This document shows positions 7,606-15,265 of a stretch of DNA of 27,439 nucleotides, piece after piece (within the stretch, counting starts at the first letter, position 1; every line of letters begins with the position of its first letter). Where the stretch lies: positions 1 through 27,439 of IMG/VR virus record IMGVR_UViG_3300031566_000298; one strand, written 5' to 3'. A program made the position numbers and the translations under genes. Source of the DNA: a virus. The notes beneath the pieces were generated by a model, which worked only from the letters and a program-made list of their open reading frames with translations, made no database searches and was not told the DNA's origin.

Positions 7606-8457
7606 ATGCCAGTGAAGCTAGGCGAAGAGGGAACCCTGGGCTGCACGGGCGACAAGCCGTGGCCACTCGTGAACGTGAATACGGGCAAGAAGGAGGCCTG
7701 CGCCGGCCCTGATCGGGCTACCGCGATACGTGCGGTGCAGGCACGGAACATGGCCCACGCTGGCCTGCTGAAGCGGACGTGGCAGCGGGTCTATCGGGCG
7801 GTCGTGGGAGAAGCTAGTTCCGCTGGAAAGTCTGATACTGGTACTGCTGCCAGCGTCACCGCTGGGGCTATCGATGCCTATGGGCTCCAGGCCAGCCTCG
7901 CTAGGCGCATTTCGGATATGCGCTCTCAGAAAGTAGACCGTGGCGTGCTGACATTAGACCTGCCCTGGGTTCGCCTGCACGGGGCCCGGATTTGGACAGA
8001 GCCACAGGAGCCACCTTGGGTTGAGCTTTCCCGCTCCGTGCGCATCGTCAAGCAGGACGAGGAGAAGCATGTCGCCCTGAGCGTGACGATGGAGCCGGCC
8101 GACCCCGCGGAGATCGCGAACTGGGTGCGGGACGGGAAGAAGGACCCGGCGCCGCGGGGCGTGGATAGTCAGGGGGACTGGACATTCGCCGAGGACATCG
8201 AGAGGGCGGCCTACGGTTTCATGGGCCGCTACCGCCAGGGCACGGGCATCAAGCTGGGGCATGAGGGCGACTTCATTCCGGCGGAGATCGTGGAGTCATA
8301 CCTGGCGCCGGTGGACTTCGACCTGGAGAACCAGCGGGTGGTCAAGGGCTCATGGCTGCAGGCGCTGCGGTTTCCCGACCGTGACCTGTGGGAGCTCGTG
8401 AAGCAGAACATGGGCGGCTGGAGCATCGGCGGGCGAGCAGAGAGGAGTGAGGAATGA
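7606..8457 (+). CDS. XkdF-like prohead protease (protease part only)
   Basis: The 283-residue protein carries the XkdF-type phage serine protease domain: VDSQGDWTFAEDIERAAYGF (186-205), LGHEGDF (217-223), VESYLAPVDF (229-238), VKGSW (246-250) and GWSIGGRAER (271-280). H219 and S273 are the likely catalytic pair. This class cleaves scaffold and capsid during head maturation. ATG 7606 follows GCAGGAGGG; the frame is open upstream to 7498 but overlaps another gene. The protein stops right after SIGGRAER, whereas related proteins commonly continue into an EISxVxxPAN segment. That segment is found at 20334 instead. An N-terminal module (1-110) with C13 and C32 is unassigned. Confidence 0.85.
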   Translation: MPVKLGEEGTLGCTGDKPWPLVNVNTGKKEACAGPDRATAIRAVQARNMAHAGLLKRTWQRVYRAVVGEASSAGKSDTGTAASVTAGAIDAYGLQASLARRISDMRSQKVDRGVLTLDLPWVRLHGARIWTEPQEPPWVELSRSVRIVKQDEEKHVALSVTMEPADPAEIANWVRDGKKDPAPRGVDSQGDWTFAEDIERAAYGFMGRYRQGTGIKLGHEGDFIPAEIVESYLAPVDFDLENQRVVKGSWLQALRFPDRDLWELVKQNMGGWSIGGRAERSEE

Positions 8458-8942
8458 GACTCAACGCCACGCACCAGATAGCCGAGCAGAAGATTCGCGC
8501 CTACCGGCGCACTGACCCGGCGGCCGCCGCCGCCTACAGCCTCCGGTTCTTCGCGGTCTGCCCCATGTGCGGAGAAACCATGCGTATGCCCCGGGAGAAT
8601 GTCGTCACGTCCATGCGCACCCTGCTCTGCCACGCTTGCCAGTGGTCGGCGCAGATCACGGAGGCGCAATGGCGCAGCGCGCCGGAGTACGGGCTGAAGC
8701 CGGTCTGCGAGTTGGCCTTGGCGGAGAAGGAGGCCAGACAGGCGGCCGAGAGGGCGGCTTTCGCACGACGTTCGCCTGAGAGAGGCGGTTCGTCGAGGTG
8801 GGGACCTGCGCCCAGGGAGGCGACGGAAGCGCCTGCCGAGGGCCCGCGTGGGGCGCATGAATACCCCGCAGGAGAGATGAGGCAGGGCCGAGCTGGGAGG
8901 AAAGGGGCGCGGGGTGGTAGCGGAGAGCCGCCGACAGACTAG
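8454..8942 (+). CDS. Zinc-ribbon hypothetical protein with disordered tail
   Basis: This encodes 162 residues. ATG overlaps the protease stop as ATGA, so the cargo begins in direct translational coupling to the head gene. A four-cysteine ribbon is clear: CPMC (C36, C39) and CHAC-type (C59, C62). Residues after about 100 are Arg-, Gly- and Pro-rich and probably disordered. This tail runs 29 bases into the next gene, so the exact functional end may be earlier. No function is assigned; a nucleic-acid or protein-binding adaptor is possible. Confidence 0.6.
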   Translation: MRLNATHQIAEQKIRAYRRTDPAAAAAYSLRFFAVCPMCGETMRMPRENVVTSMRTLLCHACQWSAQITEAQWRSAPEYGLKPVCELALAEKEARQAAERAAFARRSPERGGSSRWGPAPREATEAPAEGPRGAHEYPAGEMRQGRAGRKGARGGSGEPPTD

Positions 8943-9828
8943 GATCGGGCTGAACCTGCTGACGTGCAATCTGGCGGAGCAGCCGCTTCACCTGGTGGCG
9001 AGCAGGTACGCCGTCCAGAGCCTGCTGGAGAGCGACATCTGGGAATACGACTGGCGCCTCCAGATCGTGGACAACGGGAGCACCTGCCCGCAGACGGAAC
9101 GCTGGCTCGACGAGCTCCAGCAGACGGAGCTACGCATCGCCGTGGAGAAGGTCGGCCAGAACCTGGGCATCGCCAAGGGCCGCAACATCGGTTACCAGCT
9201 TCTCGCCCTGCATGAACCCGAGTTCGTCGTGGAACTGCATACCGACCATTTCTTCCCGCCGGCGCAGGACGGACACGGGCGGGATATAAGCTGGCTCGGG
9301 CCCATCGTCGAGCACATGCGACATCCGGCGAGCGCGCAGGTCGGGATTGTGGGGCCGGCGCTTCTGAGCGACGTAGTCAACTGGCGGGTGGGGAGTGCTG
9401 GCGTTTCGTACCATTGGCCTTATGAGCAGTTCCGCGATGCTGTGGCGAAGCGGTGTCTGGCCTTCCGCCACTCGCGCAAGGTCGTGCCGGGGCTGACGCA
9501 TCCCGCGGTCAAGCGGTGGTCCATGCTGGAGCAGATCGGCATACGCCAGGATGGGCTGCTGCATTGCTACGACCCGAACATGCCAGGCCGACAGAACTTC
9601 GAGGACACGGAGGAGGCCTTCCGGGCATGGAAGGCGGGGTGGCAGGTGCTGATCCACTTCGGGTCAGTGGTGTACCACCACTATCATTTCCAGCGACTGG
9701 AGTTGACGAGCCATCCCACCGACTACGACGCGAACAACTACTATTGCCAGGTGAAGCACGGGCCGGACTTCATCACATTCGCAACCACGACGCTGGGCGG
9801 CTGGCTGGACAGGGCTTACAGGAGGTGA
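8914..9828 (+). CDS. GT-A fold glycosyltransferase, family 2-like
   Basis: The 304-residue enzyme would move a sugar from a nucleotide donor to an acceptor. It shows the family 2-like signatures VDNGS (52-56), QNLGIAKGRNIG (82-93), and a metal/donor region VELHTDHFFPP (106-116) in which the usual DxD appears as TDH. A downstream FEDTEEAFRAWKAGW (229-243) is typical of the acceptor-side catalytic Asp/Glu helix, and VYHHYHF (253-259) supplies metal-binding His. There is no membrane segment, so it acts in the cytosol. Start is GTG behind GGGAGGAAAGG. It is the first of at least five glycosyltransferases in the cargo. Confidence 0.85.
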   Translation: MVAESRRQTRIGLNLLTCNLAEQPLHLVASRYAVQSLLESDIWEYDWRLQIVDNGSTCPQTERWLDELQQTELRIAVEKVGQNLGIAKGRNIGYQLLALHEPEFVVELHTDHFFPPAQDGHGRDISWLGPIVEHMRHPASAQVGIVGPALLSDVVNWRVGSAGVSYHWPYEQFRDAVAKRCLAFRHSRKVVPGLTHPAVKRWSMLEQIGIRQDGLLHCYDPNMPGRQNFEDTEEAFRAWKAGWQVLIHFGSVVYHHYHFQRLELTSHPTDYDANNYYCQVKHGPDFITFATTTLGGWLDRAYRR

Positions 9829-9831
9829 GCC

Positions 9832-10173
9832 GTGCGGACAGGTGAGTTTGCACACAGACTGACGAAGGCCGAAGTATCAAACCGGGACTGGGGTACGGTG
9901 GACAAGAGCCGCCTGCCCGCGGCCTGCTTCCTCTGGGTCGAGGACGCGGACAAGAAAACGACCTGGCATCTGCCCGTGTACGAAGGCGCGGGGGCAATCG
10001 GGGCGGACGGGATGTACGAACGCCGCGGGGCGCTGAATGCCAACGCGGTGCGGGCGGCGCGGGCTGCGGTCGGGGGAGCGCGGACGGGTCAGGCGATGCA
10101 GGTGCCTGCGTCGGTGCGTTCCACGCTGGAGCGGCTGATGCGCATGGTGGAGTCACAGGGCGAGGGCGAATGA
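9832..10173 (+). CDS. Phage capsid-protease-associated small domain (DUF6582-like)
   Basis: The 113-residue protein has the pattern DWGTVDKSRLP (19-29), ACFLWVED (31-38), TWHLPVYEG (44-52), then N..AVRAA and GGARTG near 70-90. I recall this as a small domain commonly fused to phage prohead protease or scaffold proteins. Here it stands alone within a glycosyltransferase cluster, so it may be a displaced part of the split protease. GTG start follows GGAGGTGA, three bases after the previous stop. The family name is from memory and should be treated as likely rather than certain. Confidence 0.65.
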   Translation: MRTGEFAHRLTKAEVSNRDWGTVDKSRLPAACFLWVEDADKKTTWHLPVYEGAGAIGADGMYERRGALNANAVRAARAAVGGARTGQAMQVPASVRSTLERLMRMVESQGEGE

Positions 10174-10364
10174 GGGCTGACCATCATCCGCTGAAGCAGG
10201 CAGGAGGGGCCCTGGGCTTGGCCTGCGGTCTCGCGGGAGGCTTGCTGTGCGGCAGGGCGTTGTGGGTAATCCCGGCGGCGTTGGTCGTATGCTGCGTTGT
10301 TCTACTGTACGTCTCAGCGGAGGCTGACGACCGGGAGGACGACGAGCGATGGAGGAATGATTGA
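10170..10364 (+). CDS. Small membrane protein, two hydrophobic segments
   Basis: This encodes 64 residues starting at an ATGA overlap. Two hydrophobic runs, about residues 11-28 (Gly/Ala/Leu-rich) and 32-49 (VIPAALVVCCVVLLYV), look like a helical hairpin in the membrane, followed by a charged tail (EADDREDDERWRND). It is the only evident membrane protein in the window. In a phage this could be a holin, a superinfection-exclusion protein, or a membrane anchor for the glycosyltransferases; nothing decides between these. Confidence 0.6.
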   Translation: MRADHHPLKQAGGALGLACGLAGGLLCGRALWVIPAALVVCCVVLLYVSAEADDREDDERWRND

Positions 10365-10375
10365 AGGAGGCGGCG

Positions 10376-10843
10376 GTGGACGAGACTGAGTGGCACGAAT
10401 GCACGTTGCTTGACTGCCTGGGCCGTTGGCAACTCGTAGACGTTCAACAAGGCGTCGGCAATCCGCCAACGGGGCCATCCGAAGCGAGTACGGACTCGAC
10501 ATGGATACTGTGGACTGTAATCGCAGATCCTCTCTATGGTTGGCGGCGGTATTTTCTCGCAATGGAAGACCCAGAGGACGGTTACAGGAGTTGCCTAGGG
10601 ACGCTATATACGAAGCACGAACAAGGCAAGCCCGGAGTCGGAGGGCTAGGCATATGGGGGCAGATGACGATTGCCCCATCTGGTGAGACGATCAGCTTTG
10701 CGGCAGGTCAGAGCCGCGCGGATTCGCCGCCACTATTGGTCGTGGGCACAGATACAGATGACCCTTGGTATCCCTGTTTCGTAGCGTCGTGGAATCCACC
10801 AAAGAAACAGACCCAGGAGCCGCCATGCGAATCCACGCCATAG
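10376..10843 (+). CDS. Hypothetical protein, lower-GC insert gene
   Basis: This encodes 155 residues. I take the GTG at 10376 because AAGGAGG (10364-10370) sits five bases upstream; an upstream TTG at 10361 is in frame but would bury that site. The protein is rich in Trp, Asp and Pro with beta-like stretches and matches nothing I know. Codon use looks less GC-biased at third positions than in the flanking glycosyltransferases, which suggests separate acquisition. Its end overlaps the next gene by 19 bases. Confidence 0.6.
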   Translation: MDETEWHECTLLDCLGRWQLVDVQQGVGNPPTGPSEASTDSTWILWTVIADPLYGWRRYFLAMEDPEDGYRSCLGTLYTKHEQGKPGVGGLGIWGQMTIAPSGETISFAAGQSRADSPPLLVVGTDTDDPWYPCFVASWNPPKKQTQEPPCESTP

Positions 10844-11754
10844 GCTTCGACTTCCTCAAACCCTACTGCGAGGAGTACGCCGAGTTCGTGGAGGACCCGG
10901 CCCAGGCCGACTTCGTGCTCTCCATGAACAACGCGGGCGGCCCCGGCTTCGCCGTCATCGGTATGGCGCGGGCCACCGCCGACAAGTACGGCAAGCCCTT
11001 CTGCTGGTGGACTATCGAAGACCCGAACTCGCACCTGGCATATCTGCCGCAGGCGAAGAAGGCCGACTACGTGTTCACGTCAGACAAGGCGCTTATCCCA
11101 CAGTATCGGCAGGCGGTGGGCCATGACCGCGTGTTCTGGCTACCACTTGCGGCGAGCGAGAGCATACACCGGCCGCTGCCCCTGGCAGACGACGCGGCGG
11201 ACTTCGTGTTCTCTGGCAACTGGTATCCCTATGGCGCGCGGAAGTGGGGCGACCAGACTGTCATCCTCCCGCTTGCCCGGGCTGGCTACAGCATGGCGAT
11301 CTTCTCCTATGAGGAGCCGCCATACCCTGAGCTGAAAGCCTTCTGGCGGGGCGGGACCTCCTGCTACACGACGGCAGAGCAGTACACACACGGCAAGGTG
11401 GTGCTGGGCGCCAACTGCCAGCGCAGCGGCATGGACGGGATAGCAAAGACGTACATGACGAGCATGCGGACGTTCGAGGCGCTGGCGTGTGGGAAGGCGT
11501 TCCTGGCGCCGCACTCTGACGCGTACGAGGCGCTGGGGTTTCACCAAGGCTACCATATGGGGGTTATCATAGACCCAGGCGCTGCTTTATGCTGGGGTGA
11601 GCACTCAATTCGCAATGATAAGTGCCTGTCAGACGCCGCAGTTGAGATGGCAGAGGCGGGCCGCGCCTTCGTCGTCGCCAACCACACCTACGGCCACCGA
11701 CTGCGGCGCATCGCGGCAGCCATCGTGGCGAAGGCTGAGCCGGAGGACTTGTGA
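10825..11754 (+). CDS. GT-B fold glycosyltransferase, CgeB / Glyco_trans_1_2-like
   Basis: The 309-residue product resembles CgeB-type group 1 glycosyltransferases: an N-terminal Rossmann half with WTIEDPNS (62-69) and YVFTSDKA (82-89), a linker FSGNWYPYGARK (129-140), and the C-terminal donor-binding stretch MRTFEALACGKAFLAP (214-229) followed by SDAYEALGF. This matches the 'R.FEALACG..L..P..D....LGF' pattern of the family. No signal peptide or membrane segment. I chose ATG 10825, behind CAGGAGC, although the frame is open to 10765. CgeB itself acts on the Bacillus spore surface; here a virion or cell-surface target is inferred. Confidence 0.82.
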   Translation: MRIHAIGFDFLKPYCEEYAEFVEDPAQADFVLSMNNAGGPGFAVIGMARATADKYGKPFCWWTIEDPNSHLAYLPQAKKADYVFTSDKALIPQYRQAVGHDRVFWLPLAASESIHRPLPLADDAADFVFSGNWYPYGARKWGDQTVILPLARAGYSMAIFSYEEPPYPELKAFWRGGTSCYTTAEQYTHGKVVLGANCQRSGMDGIAKTYMTSMRTFEALACGKAFLAPHSDAYEALGFHQGYHMGVIIDPGAALCWGEHSIRNDKCLSDAAVEMAEAGRAFVVANHTYGHRLRRIAAAIVAKAEPEDL

Positions 11755-12020
11755 TAACCTACTACGCCTGGGCGACGACGGCGGCGGGTATCTACCAGCA
11801 AGGCCCTATGAAAGGGCAGGGCTATCCTCGCCGGACGCTGTTGACGGCGGGCGGGCGCGTGCTGATCTGTCGGTTGTTGGCAGTGGCAGATGCGCTGAAA
11901 CCCGAGGGAACAGAAGTCGTGGCTCTGGCGCGCCTGCCGTTGCACTGGACTGACGCGCTGGAATGGCACGAGAACGTGAAGAAGATACTCATCGGCAGCG
12001 GTACGCTGGTGATTCAGTAG
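11751..12020 (+). CDS. Hypothetical protein
   Basis: This encodes 89 residues starting at GTG overlapped with the preceding stop (GTGA). There are two short hydrophobic strands (VLICRLLAVADAL, ILIGSGTLVI) and a LPLHWTDALEWHENVKK segment, with no known motif. It could be a compact alpha/beta protein. Only its coupling to the glycosyltransferase upstream supports a link to the cargo. Function is unknown. Confidence 0.55.
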   Translation: MITYYAWATTAAGIYQQGPMKGQGYPRRTLLTAGGRVLICRLLAVADALKPEGTEVVALARLPLHWTDALEWHENVKKILIGSGTLVIQ

Positions 12021-12030
12021 GTGGGGTACT

Positions 12031-12249
12031 GTGCGACATTGTGGCGATACTAAAGCATGTAGGCCATACGGGAAGTCTGGCCGAAAGGGTAGGGACAAAG
12101 ACATCCCGACGAAGAGCCCCCTGCCAAAGGCCAAGGCAGGGCTGTTATACACACCCGATCAGTGCGGCCTATACCGAATAACCGGGCCTGTTCGGTTTGT
12201 TGTTGCAAACGGAGCACCTAAGCCAGTGCGAAGAAGAAGATCGAGATGA
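12031..12249 (+). CDS. Doubtful small basic ORF
   Basis: A 72-codon frame opens at GTG with a weak GGTGGGG ribosome binding site. The product would be very basic (net-positive tails KSGRKGRDK and VRRRRSR), with a more protein-like middle (AGLLYTPDQCGLYRIT). Base composition is less GC-rich than in the surrounding genes, and the frame contains a perfect hairpin at 12119-12141. The stretch could equally be non-coding. I list it because otherwise about 250 bases would be empty. Confidence 0.35.
   Translation: MRHCGDTKACRPYGKSGRKGRDKDIPTKSPLPKAKAGLLYTPDQCGLYRITGPVRFVVANGAPKPVRRRRSR
12119..12141 (+). repeat. Inverted repeat / RNA hairpin
   Basis: CCCTGCC (12119-12125) and GGCAGGG (12135-12141) form a perfect seven-pair stem with a nine-base loop. 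It is followed by CTGTTATAC, not a true U-run, so it is at best a weak terminator or an RNA stability element. It lies in the weakest coding stretch of the cargo. Confidence 0.4.
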
Positions 12250-12268
12250 CACTAGGCGGAGGACTGAC

Positions 12269-12469
12269 ATGGAGATAGTCGTTGATCTGGTTGACCACGT
12301 AGCAACCATAGACGGCATGGAGACGCAGTGTCCTTGTAAACGCTGCAGTAGTAACCGGCGACGTAAAGTCCAAAGGAGACTCGCGAGTGTGAACCGGACG
12401 CTGGCGTGGATGAGGACTTGGCGACTAGAGGTATACCGGCCGGAGCAAACGGAGGCTGGAGATGGCTAA
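12269..12469 (+). CDS. Small basic Cys-motif protein
   Basis: This encodes 66 residues from an ATG behind AGGCGGAGGA. Residues 21-26 read CPCKRC, followed by a strongly basic helix (SSNRRRKVQRR), a plausible metal-binding and nucleic-acid-binding mini-protein. The three visible cysteines (21, 23, 26) are too few for a full zinc site unless a His or a partner chain contributes. The stop overlaps the next ATG. No family recognised. Confidence 0.55.
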   Translation: MEIVVDLVDHVATIDGMETQCPCKRCSSNRRRKVQRRLASVNRTLAWMRTWRLEVYRPEQTEAGDG

Positions 12470-12692
12470 AGCATTCATGTGCGACATCTGTGCCAAGGGC
12501 TTTCCTCATTCCCCGCTTACCTATCGCCGCAGGGTCACCATAGTTCGTTCCCTCACGGCGGAGGTCACCCTTGAACTCTGTCGCGATTGCGCTAATGAGT
12601 TGGTGACAGAAACCGGCGATGCCATGACGGGATTGGAGGACTGGAGGCGACCATGTTCCCTAACGAGCAGGCCGACACCGCACGAGTCGTGA
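12462..12692 (+). CDS. Small zinc-ribbon protein
   Basis: The 76-residue product has a clean four-cysteine ribbon: CDIC (C7, C10) and CRDC (C40, C43), separated by a beta-type segment (RRVTIVRSLTAEVTLEL). This is a common fold in small phage proteins and is usually linked to nucleic-acid or protein contacts. Start overlaps the previous stop. The last 40 bases overlap the following GT-D gene, a longer overlap than elsewhere, so its C-terminus may be poorly constrained. Confidence 0.6.
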   Translation: MAKAFMCDICAKGFPHSPLTYRRRVTIVRSLTAEVTLELCRDCANELVTETGDAMTGLEDWRRPCSLTSRPTPHES

Positions 12693-13414
12693 GGCGATTG
12701 GCCGAAGCCATCCTGCACAAGGAGCCATGCAGCCTGATCTCCATGGCAGACGGGGAGTCCGCGCTTCTCTGGGCGGCGAAGGGCTTCGGGCAGTTCCATT
12801 ACCTGAGCGCGTGGGGGTTCTCCGCGGCAGACCGCCTGGGCGTGGCAGAGCAGTTGGCGGCGGCCATCCCGAAGTGCGACATCGTGTGTCTTCCACGTTC
12901 CGGCCCGCTGGCGAAGCGCCCGGACATGGGGCCGAAGCTGATGGAGGCGCTGAACCTATGGGGCATCCAGCCCAAGCCCGAGGCGCTGATCGGGGACTCC
13001 CTGATCTGCTTCTATCTGATGTTCGACGGCTGGCTCTGGTCGCTTATGGAGAACAGGAAGGTGCTGGTCGTCACCGGCGAGCAGGAGGCGGTGGTGGCTG
13101 CCCTGAATGGACGGCAGCCGCCTACTGGGCTCGCGGGCTTCGCCGGGCCGGGGTTCTGGCGACATGCGGACGCGACTGGGATATTCCTGACTGATGGGGT
13201 CGCCGGATCCGCCAAGGCGCTTGAGGAGGCGGCGAACTTGCCATGGAAGCCCGACCTATGCCTGCTCGGGGCCGGATCACGGGCGGCGCACCTTGCCGTG
13301 GAGTTGTCACAGATGCATCAGATGCCGGTCATTGAGCTGGGGTGCGTGTTCTCATGGTTCCACACCGCCAGCGAGCCAGCGGAGATGTTCAGATGGTACC
13401 AGGAGGGGGGCTAA
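12653..13414 (+). CDS. GT-D fold glycosyltransferase-like protein
   Basis: The 253-residue protein looks like a GT-D domain enzyme: an N-terminal helix, then CSLISMADGESALLW (26-40), which fits the 'R/M-x-DGE' donor/metal motif of GT-D proteins with D33-E35, and a Rossmann-like C-terminus with PDLCLLGAGSRAAHLA (about 203-218) and VIELG. In the founding GT-D enzymes the domain extends O-glycans on serine-rich adhesins in Gram-positive bacteria. A role in adding a sugar to a protein-linked glycan would fit. ATG 12653 follows GGAGGCGA. Confidence 0.68.
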   Translation: MFPNEQADTARVVRRLAEAILHKEPCSLISMADGESALLWAAKGFGQFHYLSAWGFSAADRLGVAEQLAAAIPKCDIVCLPRSGPLAKRPDMGPKLMEALNLWGIQPKPEALIGDSLICFYLMFDGWLWSLMENRKVLVVTGEQEAVVAALNGRQPPTGLAGFAGPGFWRHADATGIFLTDGVAGSAKALEEAANLPWKPDLCLLGAGSRAAHLAVELSQMHQMPVIELGCVFSWFHTASEPAEMFRWYQEGG

Positions 13415-13415
13415 C

Positions 13416-13481
13416 GTGAGTGATCCTGGAGGTTTGATTCTGCCATTCCTGCGAGGAGAGGACAGATGCGAATCGTGGTAA
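13416..13481 (+). CDS. Possible 21-residue micro-ORF
   Basis: GTG at 13416 sits nine bases after AGGAGG (13401-13406), an excellent ribosome binding site with no other obvious client, and gives 21 residues (MSDPGG, then LILPFLRGED) before TAA. It overlaps the next gene by 16 bases. It may be a leader peptide that couples translation across the gap, or chance. It is too short to judge from composition. Confidence 0.25.
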   Translation: MSDPGGLILPFLRGEDRCESW

Positions 13482-13669
13482 GGCCGAGGCTCTTTGGTCT
13501 CTTGGGTTATACCGCAACCTGCTATAGCAACCAGGGCATTAGCCAGGCGAAGATCAGTGCAGCAGAAGCAGACCGCCTCTACTGGGACCCGCGCTTTCGT
13601 GGCGGTGCGTGGACGATCCCCTTGGGTGTTCCCAGGGATTTCGATCCATTTGAGGGAGCAGAGGAATGA
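13466..13669 (+). CDS. Hypothetical small protein
   Basis: This encodes 67 residues from an ATG behind GAGGAGAGG, overlapping the next gene by ATGA. It shows alternating aromatic and small residues (FGLLGYTATCYSNQ, RFRGGAWTIPLG) but no motif I know. Base use is less GC-biased than in the flanking glycosyltransferases. It fits the pattern of short unknown genes placed between the enzymes. Confidence 0.55.
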   Translation: MRIVVRPRLFGLLGYTATCYSNQGISQAKISAAEADRLYWDPRFRGGAWTIPLGVPRDFDPFEGAEE

Positions 13670-14682
13670 GAGTCGTCTACACATACGGCCTCCTTGCCGG
13701 GGGTGGCTGTGAGCGGCGCACCGGGCAGTTGATGCGCTGGCTGCTCGACCGGGGCGATGACGCGTGGCTGCTCGGAACCGGATGGGCCGAAGCCGGCCAG
13801 GCGATGATGCTGGAGCAGTGCCAAGTCCCTGCGGATCGCATCATCATCATGCCAGGCGACCAGTTGTCAACCGGCTCATATGAGGAGTTCCTGAGCGAGA
13901 ACATAGAGCGCCTGGAGGCAGACCTGATCGACGTACAATGGACTTCCTGCCTGCCTTCTCGTTGGACGCGGCCATCCGTGTTCACGATGCATGGTATCAC
14001 GCAGCCGGTTCCAGCCCATGCCCCATTCAGCAAGATCATCTGTATCGAGAACCTGCCGAGTGGCCATCCGGCCTACCATGGCGAGTCAAAGACGAAGATA
14101 CAAGTTATCTGGAACTGGGTTGATCTGCAGCAGTTCCCATTTCAGCGCGACCTCGGCGAGGGGGCCTGCTACGTCGGACGCCGGTTCAAGGCGGCGAACG
14201 CGGTGAAGGTCTGCGCGCTCGACCCTGGCGTCACGATAGACGGCTACGGCACGGACTTCGACCTATCGGTGCCGCAGTTCCCGCCGAACCTCCGGTGGCT
14301 CGGTTACGGCAAGCCCGAGGAGTTTATCTATGACTATCGTGTCGTCTTCGGCTGCGCTCTTGCCGCGGTGGAGGGCCTGGCGGCTGGCCGTCTAGTGATC
14401 GCCGGAGGCTGGCAGGGGTATGCGGGCCGGCAGACATACGGACACCTCGTGCGGCCTCACCTGCTTGAGCGCATGAGCGGAGACCAGTTCACCGGGCAGT
14501 CGCAGAGTGACGCCGTGGAACCGACGGCCGAGGAGGTGTACCGCGAGTTCCAGTTGGCCATGGAGGACGACATGACGGAGCAGCGGCTGCAGAACCGGGC
14601 ATGGGTAGAGCAGCACCACCATCCCGACAAGCAGATGGAGAAGGTGCGGCGGGTCTACGAGGAGGCAATAGGTTGTGAGTGA
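13666..14682 (+). CDS. GT-B fold glycosyltransferase, family 4-like
   Basis: The 338-residue product is a GT-B enzyme. The N-terminal half has the glycine-rich acceptor-side turn GLLAGGGCERRTGQL (8-22), QWTSCLPS (91-98) and VFTMHGITQP (105-114); a linker IWNWVDLQQF (148-157) matches the 'N.VDl..F' hinge of family 4 enzymes. The C-terminal half ends in CALAAVEGLAAGRLVIAGG (230-248), the position of the E..ACG..vv donor motif. It is cytosolic, with no membrane segment. ATG overlaps the preceding stop (ATGA), and its end overlaps the nitroreductase gene. Confidence 0.82.
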   Translation: MRVVYTYGLLAGGGCERRTGQLMRWLLDRGDDAWLLGTGWAEAGQAMMLEQCQVPADRIIIMPGDQLSTGSYEEFLSENIERLEADLIDVQWTSCLPSRWTRPSVFTMHGITQPVPAHAPFSKIICIENLPSGHPAYHGESKTKIQVIWNWVDLQQFPFQRDLGEGACYVGRRFKAANAVKVCALDPGVTIDGYGTDFDLSVPQFPPNLRWLGYGKPEEFIYDYRVVFGCALAAVEGLAAGRLVIAGGWQGYAGRQTYGHLVRPHLLERMSGDQFTGQSQSDAVEPTAEEVYREFQLAMEDDMTEQRLQNRAWVEQHHHPDKQMEKVRRVYEEAIGCE

Positions 14683-15265
14683 CCCATACCAGGCCCGGTA
14701 CCTGGAACATCTGCAGCGGAAGGCGGCCATGATCGCGAGTGACTCGGTCCCAACAGAGACATCGCTCACGGACCAGAGGAGAAGCATTCGCGTCTTTCAG
14801 GATAGGCCGGTCCCCGAGCTGCTATTGCATGAGATATTCGAGGCGGTGCGGGCCGCGCCGCAGTCCTGCAACCGGCAGGCGCTGACGCTCTCGGTCGTGC
14901 CAGGCTCCGAGGTCGGCGGCTGGCTGCTCGGCGGCAGGGGATGGGCAGAGAAGGCCCCTGTCATTGTGCTGGTGTTCGCGGACCTGGCGGCCTACAAGTC
15001 GCCGTATGCGGCCACACACATGCCTTGGGTGGACGCTGGGGTCGCGCTCGGGACGATAGTCTACGCCGCCTTCGCCTGCGGGCTGGGGAGCTGCATTATC
15101 AGCTTCCGCGTAGACCCGGAAGCCGAAGTAGGGTTCCGCGCCTTGTTCAACCCACACGGGCGGCTGTTCTGCGGGGCGGTGGCCCTGGGCTACAGCGGGA
15201 TCACGCCGGACATGCCCGAGAAGAAACCCCTGTCGGAATTAGTGGAGCGTTGGGATGGTAGTTGA
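14675..15265 (+). CDS. Nitroreductase-family flavoprotein
   Basis: The 196-residue protein shows the nitroreductase plan: RRSIRVFQDRPVP (35-47) with the FMN-phosphate arginines, AAPQSCNRQ (60-68), a long helix WVDAGVALGTIVYAAFACGL (118-137) with GSC, and ALGYSG (170-175) followed by KKPLSELV (183-190). Enzymes of this fold bind FMN as dimers and reduce nitro, quinone, enone or iodotyrosine-type substrates, or perform other redox chemistry. Its place between a GT-4-like and a GT-D-like gene is unusual. It may alter a glycan or nucleotide-sugar group, but the substrate is unknown. GTG start is coupled by GTGA overlap. Confidence 0.82.
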   Translation: MSDPYQARYLEHLQRKAAMIASDSVPTETSLTDQRRSIRVFQDRPVPELLLHEIFEAVRAAPQSCNRQALTLSVVPGSEVGGWLLGGRGWAEKAPVIVLVFADLAAYKSPYAATHMPWVDAGVALGTIVYAAFACGLGSCIISFRVDPEAEVGFRALFNPHGRLFCGAVALGYSGITPDMPEKKPLSELVERWDGS

